64,000 nt of DNA from FCB group bacterium (lineage in GTDB: Bacteria > Zixibacteria > MSB-5A5 > GN15 > JAAZOE01): positions 1-64,000 of the forward strand of contig JAAEQF010000587.1 in NCBI GenBank assembly GCA_024231695.1, read 5' to 3'. Shown one piece after another: positions 1-10,100 of this stretch (its first letter is position 1; every line of letters starts with the position of its first letter). The notes under the pieces were generated by a model. That model saw nothing but the letters and a program-made list of their open reading frames with translations, had not been told where the DNA came from and searched no databases. The translations under genes were made by a program, and so were the position numbers.

Positions 1-19
1 TCGCCACGTCTCCCTCGGC

Positions 20-856
20 ATGCCTGGGGATCCGGAGGCGGGCGTTTGGGGTGAGGATGGTTGGATTGATTCGATGGACGCGCGAGAACAAGTGGAACGT
101 CGTGTTTCAAACTCGCTATCTCGGTTATCGAATGCGTTAAATGAACTTTACCGGGCCAAAGGACGTCGTGATTTATCTTACAAGTCAAAGGGCCGTCTAC
201 TAAGATCCATTTTCAAAAAACGGATTAGTGAACTCCGAACTGGGTCGGTGACGATGCAGAAGGTAGACTTTTCTTCTCATGACCGGGTACGGGGTGACAT
301 GCCGCAAACGGAGGCGGACAAAATACGAAGATTCGCGATTAGATTTTTGTCCGATAGGATGCAACGGGTAGTTGCTCGCCGGAAGCTCCCAAGGATAGTC
401 GAGAAGCTGGCACCGAAAACGAGACCACTAGGATACTGGAATAAAAACGAAAACGTTTTTTATTTGCCTCAAATAAGCGCAGCAAAACAGCGAGCTGTAG
501 TACTAAGAGTTTTTGCAGAGTACTTCGATACATTCGGCCATTGTGGCGAGGCTGCCGTGATTTCTAGAAATGGCAATTTGGCAAGCGATACTATTTCGAA
601 TGTCAACGGGGTGCTATATCTTGACGTGGCCACGTCGTCATTTTTTGACGGGCTGATTGTCGGCCAGACAGAAAAACTTAGGGTAAACGCCAGCGCCGGC
701 ACGGTTAAAGGGGTGAGTGATGTACGGAGCGAATGGACGAAATCGGCGTTTGAATGTCTTGCGGACGGGTTCGAGACGAATCTGGGCTTTTTGTGGGACA
801 CGGCGCCGGTGCACGTTGCGTTTTTGTTGGCCTATATTGAGGGGCAATTTGTATGA
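20..856 (+). CDS. hypothetical phage protein, head-module context
   Basis: Long ORF immediately upstream of a tightly packed + strand operon; no recognised motif. Confidence 0.6.
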   Translation: MPGDPEAGVWGEDGWIDSMDAREQVERRVSNSLSRLSNALNELYRAKGRRDLSYKSKGRLLRSIFKKRISELRTGSVTMQKVDFSSHDRVRGDMPQTEADKIRRFAIRFLSDRMQRVVARRKLPRIVEKLAPKTRPLGYWNKNENVFYLPQISAAKQRAVVLRVFAEYFDTFGHCGEAAVISRNGNLASDTISNVNGVLYLDVATSSFFDGLIVGQTEKLRVNASAGTVKGVSDVRSEWTKSAFECLADGFETNLGFLWDTAPVHVAFLLAYIEGQFV

Positions 857-1152
857 AAATACCGTTGAAACATATCGCGAGTGGTAGAAAAGTTGCGGAC
901 GTCACTTTTAAAGGTGGCGGTGAACTCGGGGCAACTGGCCACGTCGTCAAGACTGGCGAGGGTACCAACAATGATGTTAAAATAATTCGTGACGCAATAC
1001 TTAAATATAAAAATTTTTCGTTAGAACAGGTGTACACCCCAAAAGGTCATGTTGCGATTTGGCGCGGTTTTTGGGGTTGGCTTTGTGGGATTCGCCTAAT
1101 CTTACCAACAATCGGATACGAAATGGTCACGGCAGATATTGACTGGCCGTAA
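853..1152 (+). CDS. hypothetical protein
   Basis: 99-aa ORF overlapping the upstream stop by 4 nt (translational coupling). Confidence 0.6.
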   Translation: MKIPLKHIASGRKVADVTFKGGGELGATGHVVKTGEGTNNDVKIIRDAILKYKNFSLEQVYTPKGHVAIWRGFWGWLCGIRLILPTIGYEMVTADIDWP

Positions 1153-1169
1153 CGAAAGGGGCAGAGCAT

Positions 1170-1490
1170 ATGCAGATTATGATAAGGAAGTCGCCTGAGG
1201 AAATGCTCCAAGGGATGGGACTTGACACAAAGCAGATCGGAAGGGTTAAATTAGCTATATGGAACGCTGTTAAAGAGAGCTTCCTTAATCGGAGTGAAAG
1301 AATGAATAGTTCCGAGGCAAATAGACGAATAAGATTCTGTTTCAAAGAGTCCGTGAGATTAATTGGGGACTATGATCTTACCGTTCGTGAAGTAGAATAC
1401 TATTTGCCAACATCTTTGAGATGCAATTTAATGGGAATCGAATTTCAGCCCAGTGATAGGCTGCTTAAAAGCCGTCAAGCAACGATCTAA
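1170..1490 (+). CDS. hypothetical protein
   Basis: 106-aa ORF in the operon, 17 nt after the previous gene. Confidence 0.6.
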   Translation: MQIMIRKSPEEMLQGMGLDTKQIGRVKLAIWNAVKESFLNRSERMNSSEANRRIRFCFKESVRLIGDYDLTVREVEYYLPTSLRCNLMGIEFQPSDRLLKSRQATI

Positions 1491-1495
1491 GGAGA

Positions 1496-2305
1496 ATGAA
1501 AATGAAGTTTGTAAAGGAAATGTTAAAATTTTCAGACGCCAGGGGCGTGATGGAGAAGCAGGCTAAGGACGTGAAAGCCGGCAACAAAGAACTGGCACCG
1601 GTGCTGAAAAGCAACATCGAAGTGGTTGAGCTACATAAAGGGATAAGCGAAAACGGCGTTATCTCTGACGACTCGACCATTGTTATCGAGGTTGATGAAA
1701 AAAAGACTCCACAACAAGTGCAGAATTACCTGATGCTTGGCCTTCAGAAAATAGAAGGAAAAGTAGACGAAATTGCCGCTGGCATGAAAAAGTCCGCCGT
1801 GAAGACGGAGCCCGTCAAAAAAGAGTATACCGAAACTCAATATATGCTGGAGAGAATGATCTATAAGTTTCGTGCGAGAATGAACGCAGCCCAATCAGCA
1901 CTAGATACAATCGACTTTGCATCACTTGACAAGGTGACTGGTGACGGAAAAAGCGAGCCCATCAAAAAAGCGGATGTTATCGACTTGCTGAACTTCGACG
2001 CCATCGTCGAGGAATGTGGTGAGGAATCCGTCTCTGCGGTTAAAAAGATGATTGACGAGAACGGAGCGCCGGAAGGCGAAGAAACTCCAGATGCCGAGGA
2101 AGAAAAACCCGATGGTGAGGAGGAAACACCTGACGGCGACGACACCGAACCAGACGCCGAAACATCTGATGATGGTGATGGAGACGATAAAGAACAACAA
2201 GAGGAATCACAGAAGGATAACGATGACGACGAAGATGATACCGACAGCTTTGTCAACGATTTAGATTTGTCTCCGCCACTCGAAGATGTGAAAGATAAAA
2301 AATAA
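1496..2305 (+). CDS. hypothetical structural/scaffold-associated protein with very acidic C-terminus
   Basis: 269 aa with an Asp/Glu-rich tail (EEKPDGEEETPDGDDTEPDAE...); located just before the protease; SD aaggag upstream. Confidence 0.65.
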   Translation: MKMKFVKEMLKFSDARGVMEKQAKDVKAGNKELAPVLKSNIEVVELHKGISENGVISDDSTIVIEVDEKKTPQQVQNYLMLGLQKIEGKVDEIAAGMKKSAVKTEPVKKEYTETQYMLERMIYKFRARMNAAQSALDTIDFASLDKVTGDGKSEPIKKADVIDLLNFDAIVEECGEESVSAVKKMIDENGAPEGEETPDAEEEKPDGEEETPDGDDTEPDAETSDDGDGDDKEQQEESQKDNDDDEDDTDSFVNDLDLSPPLEDVKDKK

Positions 2306-2307
2306 TA

Positions 2308-3045
2308 ATGGGTGCAGAAGTCAGAATATACCGGGGAATCAACGGTGATGGGAAGTCCGTCGCCGTTGTTGCTGGTAACCCGGAAGGTTTGCTGAGGGAG
2401 GCTGTCGAAAAGTTCGCTGGTGTCCCATATGGACATCCAGAAACTGGCACGGCGATCACACCAATAGCCGAATTGACTGGAATAATTCTAGATCCTACCG
2501 AAGATGACCGCGTCTTAAAATACGAGGAAGCTATTCTCGTGGATGAAGAGGCCGAGCGGATCAACGATATGATCTGTGACCTTGGCCTCCCTATAATTCG
2601 TGAATCGGCAGAAGAGTATATTTATAAAGCTGAGGATAATGAAGATGAGGTCGAGGAGCGAATAGTATTTGCCCCGGTGTTAGAGCCGAATGATGGCGAT
2701 GACGGCACCCCCCTAGATCCAGACAAACAGAAAGAGATTTACTCAACTGAAGCCGTCCGAAAAACTGCTCATTACTGGATGGAAAACGGCGGTGTCATCG
2801 GTCTAATGCATCGTTTTGATGTGTCTCAGGACGTTACTATTCTTGAGACATATATTGCGCCGGTTAATTTCACGTTTGAGTACGACGGGAGCAAATACAA
2901 GGTTCGCAAGGGTGTCTGGTTACTAATGGTCAGAGTTAATAATGATGAGATGTGGAAAGCCATCAAAGAGGGCAAACTTGGGGCGTTCTCCGTTGGTGGT
3001 TCCGCAATTAAACGCAAGGAGAAGGTCTTGAAAAATGGCGATTAG
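2308..3045 (+). CDS. XkdF-like phage prohead protease
   Basis: C-terminal pattern 'HRFDVSQDVTILETYIAPVNFTF...KGVWLLMVRVNNDEMWKAIKEGKLGAFSVGGSA' resembles the XkdF/S78-type protease family; position before the capsid gene fits. Confidence 0.75.
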   Translation: MGAEVRIYRGINGDGKSVAVVAGNPEGLLREAVEKFAGVPYGHPETGTAITPIAELTGIILDPTEDDRVLKYEEAILVDEEAERINDMICDLGLPIIRESAEEYIYKAEDNEDEVEERIVFAPVLEPNDGDDGTPLDPDKQKEIYSTEAVRKTAHYWMENGGVIGLMHRFDVSQDVTILETYIAPVNFTFEYDGSKYKVRKGVWLLMVRVNNDEMWKAIKEGKLGAFSVGGSAIKRKEKVLKNGD

Positions 3046-4114
3046 AGCCAAAAAGAAAAAGAAGAAGACTATAGAAGTAAAACGTTGCGTTGAGATGTTT
3101 ACAGATGAGGTGTCCATGGTGACGCGCGGTGCGAATGGCCACCGAAAGTTTTTGATGGTAAAATCTGACGGTGAAGTTGGTCAGATCATTGTAGATAATG
3201 TCGAAAAATCTGTGCCAGCAAAAGATGCTTCTCGTGATTCCAAGGATAAGGCTCAAAAGGCAAGATCCAAAAAATATGGGATAGAAGTGCTCCCCAAAAA
3301 TAGCAATTTGAGTTATCCGGCAAACGCGCCATCGACAGAGCGGTTGTATGGCGACCCGGTGAACCTGAAATATCCATTGGCCTACGATGGGGCAACTAAG
3401 CCAGACGAAGGCCGAACCAAAAATGCGATTTCGCGATTTAAGGGTAACTATAAACAGTACTCTAAGAAAGCGAGTCAAGCTCGAATTTACGAACGAATAG
3501 TGAGGGCTGCCATGGGCGTAGGTATCAAAGTAAATTTCGATCCAAAAGATCCAATTGATTCAAAACTTCCGGGAGACATTAAATCTCGGATAAAAAAAGA
3601 CGATTCTAACGGTCCCGACACGGACCCCGCAGGCACGGATTCAACTGCAGCGGACGACGAGAAAGGTTTTGAAGTATCGGACTGGCTCCAAGGACTATCC
3701 AAGTCTGCGGAAACCCCGGACGGTGACGACAACTGGCTTGCCTCGATTAGTTCCGCTTTGGACCCCGTAGACGAGGGCCAGGCACCAGAGGAAGACTTGA
3801 AGAAAGAAGATAGTTCTTCGTCGGAGGAAGAAAAAGAACGAGCCGAGAGCTCAGAGGAGCCGGTCAAAAAATCCGATGACGAGCCAAACAAAAACAGTGC
3901 CTTGGAAAAACTCGAAAAAGAGCTCAAGGCGAAAAATGCCCAGATTGACGATCTGACAAAGTCGGTGCGAAGCATGAAGGCGGATATTGCCAGGCATTCG
4001 ACGCATATTGATTCGCCGAGGACGATGTTACCTGGTGCCGAAAACACCAAGGAGGACAGCGATCCATATGCCGAACGCAATAGCAGTATCGATTTGAGCC
4101 CCGCTCTCGACTAG
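3035..4114 (+). CDS. scaffold-like / protease-associated protein
   Basis: 'DEVSMVTRGANGHRKFLMVKS' motif typical of prohead protease/scaffold context; acidic and coiled-coil C-terminus; directly upstream of the capsid gene. Confidence 0.6.
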   Translation: MAIRAKKKKKKTIEVKRCVEMFTDEVSMVTRGANGHRKFLMVKSDGEVGQIIVDNVEKSVPAKDASRDSKDKAQKARSKKYGIEVLPKNSNLSYPANAPSTERLYGDPVNLKYPLAYDGATKPDEGRTKNAISRFKGNYKQYSKKASQARIYERIVRAAMGVGIKVNFDPKDPIDSKLPGDIKSRIKKDDSNGPDTDPAGTDSTAADDEKGFEVSDWLQGLSKSAETPDGDDNWLASISSALDPVDEGQAPEEDLKKEDSSSSEEEKERAESSEEPVKKSDDEPNKNSALEKLEKELKAKNAQIDDLTKSVRSMKADIARHSTHIDSPRTMLPGAENTKEDSDPYAERNSSIDLSPALD

Positions 4115-4134
4115 TTAGAGTTAGGAGAAAAAAC

Positions 4135-5070
4135 GTGACTATTGGTAACACAGAAGTACTGAAAAAAATTGAGATGCTTTCCGATGAACTTGAAAACGGA
4201 GGGCTGATGCCGCCGAAAGTGGCGAAAAAATTTATCATATCAGCGGTGGAAAGCGCACCGCTATTGAAAATGATGCGCACGGTGATGATGAAGGAACCGG
4301 AGCAGAAATTCCCCAAAATGACCATAGAGGGTCGTGTTGCGCATGCTGCGGTAGAGTCTGAGACTCCTCCGAGTGCAAATTTTGTGAAGCCGACAACCGA
4401 TGAAGTAAACATCACAACCAAAGAACTCGTAAGTATCGTCCCATTGAGCGACACTGTGATGGAAGACAACGTCGAGGGTAAGGCGCTTTGGAAAACCATT
4501 GAAGTATATATGCGCAAAAAGATCGCATCCGATGTACAAGAAAACTTCACCGAAGGCGATATTACATCGGCAGATCCAGACCTAGCCTTGTTCGACGGTT
4601 TGCAAGCACTTGTGACGAGTAATGTTGTGGATGGATTAGGCGCTGCCTGGTCCGCTGACCTCGCCGTTGATGGAATGAATGCTATTCCTGAAGCGTATTG
4701 GGAGCAAGAAGAATCTATGCTTCGTTGGCTCGGTGCCCCAAAGACTGAACGATTGTATAGGCTGGCACTAACCCCCCGTGAGTCGGCATTAGGCGATTTA
4801 TTGCTGAATCAAAAATCCGGTAGCTCTCCGCTCGGGATCCCTATGGTTAATATTCCGAGGTGGCCGACTAATCTTACGCCTGGAAATTATTCCACAGAGA
4901 TATTGATGAACCCGAAGCAATTCCTTGGTGGTTGGCATCGGAATATTCGGATTGAATTTGAGAGGAAAGCCACTGCGCGAAAAACCTATATGGTAATTTC
5001 CATGAGGGTTGGTTGTGCACTCGAGGAGGAATTGGCGGCTGCGAAGGTGGAGAACGTTCTCGTCGCATAA
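4135..5070 (+). CDS. major capsid protein (HK97-fold candidate)
   Basis: 311 aa, GTG start after aggag; position after protease/scaffold; 'SIVPLSDTVMEDN...ALWKTIEVYMRKKIASDVQENFTEGD' resembles phage capsid families. Confidence 0.7.
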   Translation: MTIGNTEVLKKIEMLSDELENGGLMPPKVAKKFIISAVESAPLLKMMRTVMMKEPEQKFPKMTIEGRVAHAAVESETPPSANFVKPTTDEVNITTKELVSIVPLSDTVMEDNVEGKALWKTIEVYMRKKIASDVQENFTEGDITSADPDLALFDGLQALVTSNVVDGLGAAWSADLAVDGMNAIPEAYWEQEESMLRWLGAPKTERLYRLALTPRESALGDLLLNQKSGSSPLGIPMVNIPRWPTNLTPGNYSTEILMNPKQFLGGWHRNIRIEFERKATARKTYMVISMRVGCALEEELAAAKVENVLVA

Positions 5071-5073
5071 TTG

Positions 5074-5118
5074 ATTGAACGTAGAGTTCTGTTTGGCCAT
5101 ATGGTCAAGCGGTTCAAT
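5074..5118 (+). other. nested inverted repeat downstream of capsid gene
   Basis: attgaac (5074-5080)/gttcaat (5112-5118) encloses ttggccatatggtcaa (5092-5107), a near-palindrome. Confidence 0.45.
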
Positions 5119-5152
5119 ACTTCAGTAAAAATTTCGTTTAGGAGGATTTAAA

Positions 5153-5794
5153 GTGACAATTACAAGTATTATAAAAAAAGCTGAAATGGGGGCCGCCGGT
5201 AGTGAGGCGACCTTCGTGACCCTAATCAGTTTCGTTGGCGCGGCCGACTACGGCGACGGTGGAGTGGATGAGAATCTTTTGCTTCAGGCTGCTGTAGGAA
5301 AACCCGTGACCCCGATCGGTATTGTACCGGCCAGGACTGTCGGAGCAAACCCGTTGTATGAGCCACGGATTGTTATGACTCCGGCGGCGGTAGATTCCGC
5401 TGCAGCGTCGTTCCCAACGGCCGATCAAGACACGAAAACCATAACCTATAAGCTCAACGGTGGAGCAGAGCAGACGCTTACATTGTCCGGTGCACACACA
5501 ACGGCGGCTCATCTTGCAGCATCGATTGAGGCTGTGGCCGGCCTACACGCATACGTGATTGCAAGCGGGCAAGTGAGGGTGAAAACTCTCAAAAACAGTG
5601 CGAGTGCAACGATAGAGATTACGGGCGGAACAGCTAACGCTGTGTATCTTTTCTCGACTGATGAAGCAGTTGGAAGTGATACAACAAAGTTGTTAGTCAT
5701 TAACGTCGCAACTGGGTTGGACATCGGGTATGGTTCTAGTTCTGCAGTGGATCTGTCAGGCAGTACTTTCGAGTGTATATTGCTGTCCGAGTAA
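5153..5794 (+). CDS. virion protein, possible capsid decoration, with one IN-motif-like domain
   Basis: 'TKTITYKLNGGAEQTLTLSGAHTTAAHLAASIEAVAGLHAYVIASGQVRVKTLKNSASATIEITGGTANAVYLF' matches a domain repeated in other proteins of the window. Confidence 0.6.
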   Translation: MTITSIIKKAEMGAAGSEATFVTLISFVGAADYGDGGVDENLLLQAAVGKPVTPIGIVPARTVGANPLYEPRIVMTPAAVDSAAASFPTADQDTKTITYKLNGGAEQTLTLSGAHTTAAHLAASIEAVAGLHAYVIASGQVRVKTLKNSASATIEITGGTANAVYLFSTDEAVGSDTTKLLVINVATGLDIGYGSSSAVDLSGSTFECILLSE

Positions 5795-5805
5795 AAAATT
5801 AACTT

Positions 5806-5891
5806 AACTCCTTGGGGGGTTGAATGGTGAAGTCTTTGCCCCGAAGCGACCATTCAGCCCCCCATTATATTAGACTTTGGGGCAAGGAGTT
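5806..5891 (+). promoter_or_regulatory. large RNA hairpin that can sequester the Shine-Dalgarno of the next gene
   Basis: AACTCCTT 5806-5813 pairs with AAGGAGTT 5884-5891 (the SD); inside, GGGGGGTTGAATGGT 5814-5828 pairs with ACCATTCAGCCCCCC 5849-5863; ATG at 5897. Confidence 0.7.
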
Positions 5892-5896
5892 CTAAA

Positions 5897-6619
5897 ATGA
5901 ATGATAAAATTTACGCAGTTAGGCTAAAAGAGTACAACAAGGGCGCTGGACATCTGTTGCGAAACTGGATTGGTGCACGTTGGAAATTACATTTTGAGGC
6001 TGGAGAATCTACACCTAAACGGCCGTTTAGACCGTCTAAAATCCATGAGGTAACCAAAGAACAATATGATTACATTATGGGTCGAAGTGGTGAAGGTGTG
6101 CCGAACGTTCCGCAGCCGAGAAGCGCTGGAGTACAAGCTTTTCAAGGTTGGGTATTAGATTCCAGACAAGAATTGGTTGATATGGTCAACAAAGAAGCTG
6201 ATCAACGGGCTTCAAGAGGTGTGACTAGTGCGCGAGCACTTGTAATACTGAGGGAACCAATGCATGCAGCGCCCCCGGTTGAACCGGCCGAGGTGGTCGT
6301 GGATAAGGTGCCTGAACCGGCAGATCATGTTGCAGAAGACAAAACTGGAACATTCCTTCCGATAGATGTCAAAGAGGAACTATCCAAGGATAAACCAGCC
6401 GAACGACCGGCACCTATAGCACCTATATCAAAGCGTGAGGCGGCGAAGCAGTACAAGGCGATTAAAGACGGCAAGGTTGCGGATCCAACCGTAGAACAGG
6501 CACACGAACCCACCGGAGATGATGAAGGCGATTCCAAATCAAAAAAGGTGGAAGAAAAAAAACCGAAGGCGAAGAAAAAAAAAATAGGAGGGAGTAAGCG
6601 AAAGACCGTTAAAAAATAA
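5897..6619 (+). CDS. hypothetical protein with Lys-rich C-terminus
   Basis: 240 aa; C-terminal KKVEEKKPKAKKKKIGGSKRKTVKK. Confidence 0.65.
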   Translation: MNDKIYAVRLKEYNKGAGHLLRNWIGARWKLHFEAGESTPKRPFRPSKIHEVTKEQYDYIMGRSGEGVPNVPQPRSAGVQAFQGWVLDSRQELVDMVNKEADQRASRGVTSARALVILREPMHAAPPVEPAEVVVDKVPEPADHVAEDKTGTFLPIDVKEELSKDKPAERPAPIAPISKREAAKQYKAIKDGKVADPTVEQAHEPTGDDEGDSKSKKVEEKKPKAKKKKIGGSKRKTVKK

Positions 6620-6677
6620 TAATTTCTAGCGGCTGATTTCCCCTCCCTTTTTTCCCATCTGACAGGAGTTTTAATTA

Positions 6678-7118
6678 ATGTTTGTTTATAAAGAAGACGC
6701 GATAAGTAGTAGCTCGGACATATGGATCCCCTTTTCTGACGTATTCGGAGGCGTCATGCTAGGCAAAAAGGATCTAACGCTTACGCTGAAGGGGTCCGGT
6801 GGTGCAACAGGTGGACCGGTGGACGTCACTATGGGGTTCTCAGTTTGGGGCGATGTTAATCCACAAGCACACGTCATCTCAGGCGCGGCGGTTGATACCG
6901 AGAGCTGGACGAATCTGACGCCGGCAATATTTCGAGTTGATCAGAACGCGAGAATTGGAACATCAGAATTGCAATTTACAGGGACAACCGAGTCTTTAGC
7001 ATGGTTGGATCTAGACGGTCTTAACGCCGACCGAATGAAATTCAAGCTAACGTTTACCGCTGCGCCTTCTGTAACACCTGCGGCGTTGCTAATAAAATCT
7101 CGTAGGGATTCACTCTAA
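6678..7118 (+). CDS. hypothetical structural protein
   Basis: 146-aa beta-rich ORF with SD caggag upstream. Confidence 0.6.
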   Translation: MFVYKEDAISSSSDIWIPFSDVFGGVMLGKKDLTLTLKGSGGATGGPVDVTMGFSVWGDVNPQAHVISGAAVDTESWTNLTPAIFRVDQNARIGTSELQFTGTTESLAWLDLDGLNADRMKFKLTFTAAPSVTPAALLIKSRRDSL

Positions 7119-7134
7119 TAGACAGGGGAAGAAT

Positions 7135-10100
7135 ATGATTCCATCTAATAATATTCCGCGAAAAACACAAGTGCAGTTGAATGCTATGACCAACCCGCCT
7201 ATTGGTCAGCTTTTTTATAATCTCGACACTATCACATATCAATTTTGGAATGGTGTGGCGTGGGTGTTCGTTCCCAAATCGATGTCTGGAATATTTGATC
7301 CAGTATCGTATGAAAACAACGATCATGTTGTATTTATAAAGGGAAACGACACGACTGACGGAAGTATAAGATTAGCGCTTTCCGCAGAAAGCGGATTTGC
7401 AACTATTGAAAAGAGATCGGATTCTCTCTGGATTCGATCATCTCTTGAGCTTGCCACTAATTCGCTTTGGTTGGGAACAAATGTTGGGATATCTACTTGT
7501 GGTCACCATCTATTAATAGAGGGCGCACATGGAAACCATTTTTACCCTCATTCGTCTTTCGATGGCGAAGTGTCGACGTCTGAGCCTAAAATAATTGACG
7601 CATATTCTTTTTCTGCTAGGGACATCAAACAAGCAGATAATTCCGGTGAGATAACAGGGGCTGATATCGGTGTTATCCACTCCCCATCCTATTCTGATAT
7701 TTTCAAGAAGGCATATTTTAAGATCGGAACGACAGCGGCGACGGCACCAGTGAGGATTAGAATCTACAGAGGGACAGACGCGACAGGCGATCTTGAATTT
7801 GACGGAATATATAATGCTTCTCTATGGGGGCCATCGTCGACCGAAGTTGCGATATCGTTAGACGGGTTCGTCGAATATTTAGAAGGCGAAACATATTTTG
7901 TTAGGATTTCAAGTGACAACGCATTATCGCTGGATGCTGACGTCTCGAATACATACCCATGGTTTGCCGTCGATTCGTCACGAAGCCGTGAACTAGACAT
8001 GATTGGCACAATTCCTTATAAAGATGGAGAAACTTACACGGTTGGCCAATGGGTGATTCAGGACAGACAAATTTATATTTGCAACGTGGCCGGAATACAA
8101 ACAGGGACTTTTGCATCGAATTCTAGTTCGTGGGATTCGCTGGCAACAGGTGTGGGGGCTGACAAGTTGAGGACAACCGGAATTTTATCCGGTGGGATAC
8201 TTGCGAACCCAACATCAACGACACTAAGCTGGACGGCTGGTACAGGATTAGTTACCGACTACTCGACACCGTTGTCCCCATCTACGGCTAACGTAACATG
8301 GAATAATGTCACAACGTACACTCCGTCCAACCTATCTACGGATGGGACCTATTTAATTGCGTACAATTCCGCTGGGGTAGTATCAGAAATTAATCTTAAC
8401 GTTATAGCGCCGCTGTACACAAAAAATTATATTATAATAGGATCATATACGGTTATAAGTGGATCAATAATCAATTTTAGTTCGTTGCCAGGAAATCTGG
8501 GTTATGACGGAATCAACAGTTTTTTCGATTTTATTAACCTTGTGATCGGCCCAGCTACTATATCAGGCAATAAATATGGGGCGAACGGCACCAATATGAA
8601 AATTGACGTCGTTGGGGGGCAGGCTTTTATAATCGGCTCGAATTTTCGCAATAATCCACAGCTAGCTGATATTATTACGCTTGGTAGCGGATCATCAATA
8701 TCTTTTGGTAGAGTATATTGTGAGGCAAGCCCTGGCTTAGATGTGGTGTTCGAAACAAGTGCGACGACTGAAATAGATCCTACAAAGTGGGATAATGGAT
8801 CAGGAACTCTTCAGACGGTCACAGCTGGGTATTGGACAATCCAACGCATATTTAGGTCACGCACTAGCGCAACGTTTGTTGCGTATGGGCAGCAAGAATT
8901 TGCAACTAAGTCGGCCGCTGAAGCTGCGCTTGGCAATGAGGAATTTGAAGAGAAAAGTCCCTTGCCCACTTCTTTATTCCGGTGTTCGTTGCTTGTTCAA
9001 GAGTCGGCAACTGATTTGAGTAATATGAGTCAAGCCGATTTTTTCCACGAGTCGGCTTTTCGAACAGGGGGATTATCTAGTGCATCGGCGACTATTCCTG
9101 GGATAACAAATCCAGGCGGTGTGGTGGAGAGTATCCAATTTAATGACTCTAATTTTGCTGGAGATGACGATTTTATTTATAATCAAACCACGATGCGAAT
9201 GGCAATCGGAGACACGGGGAATGATTATCTGACGAATATAACAATAGGACAGGGGGCGACGGCTGCACAAAGGGGGCTAACTCTTGCCGGTACCGCCAAA
9301 ATAGGGGACGTCAAAGACGAGGGGGTAACGATACAGCTGATAGAAAATGATACCGACAATATGGGGTTGATGCTTGTTCAGCATTCAGACGTCGACCACG
9401 CCAGTAAGGCTGGAGTTCATCTCACTCTTGGAAACGCACTGACAACAATTACGGCTCGGACAGGTGATGGAGTTTTGGGCCGAAATATAAATATTGGAGA
9501 TGGAAATACTAAGGTTGGTATAGGTTTTGAGCCAACAGATTCCCCGGCTGGAATCACACACGTTCTTACCGTAAACGGTGATACCTCAATAGATGGTGAC
9601 ACCTCAATAGATGGTTCCGCTGTAGATTGGGGCAATACTGATCTTAATGAGCGAAATGGTTTTGTTAATCAGACGGATTCAGTGCTTTCGATTGTTGAGA
9701 GTACTAGGACATTTAGTATTGCCCCGGCGGTAAGTTCATTTCGAATTTACTCAAGAAATCAGGCTTTTGATATTAATTCAATCCAGTCATTAGTTTGGCC
9801 TGATACTGAGGGGAATCATTATTTTTATTTTGACGAATCTGGTGTTTTACAACAAACGACCACTTTCGATGATAGGTTCCTCCTTGGTCCATGGGTATAT
9901 GTCTCGTATTTGTATTGGGATAAAACGAATAGCGAGACTATTTTTAATGATTGTTTTGAGGAGAGACACGGGGCGCAAATGGATAGTGCAAATCACGATT
10001 ATTTGCACACCAAGTTTGGGTTGACTTTAACTGATGGAGGATTAGGGCTAACTGGTTTTACTGTAGGTGGTGACGGTAGTTTAAATACTCACGCTCAATT

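Noticed and set aside
1861-2436. 191-aa minus ORF rich in Ser
   Set aside because: Antisense of the acidic C-terminus of the + strand gene; no SD or promoter.
9580-9620. Short direct repeat acctcaatagatggtgacacctcaatagatgg
   Set aside because: Two-copy 18-bp coding duplication (DTSIDG)2 in a low-complexity virion protein; no evident wider significance.
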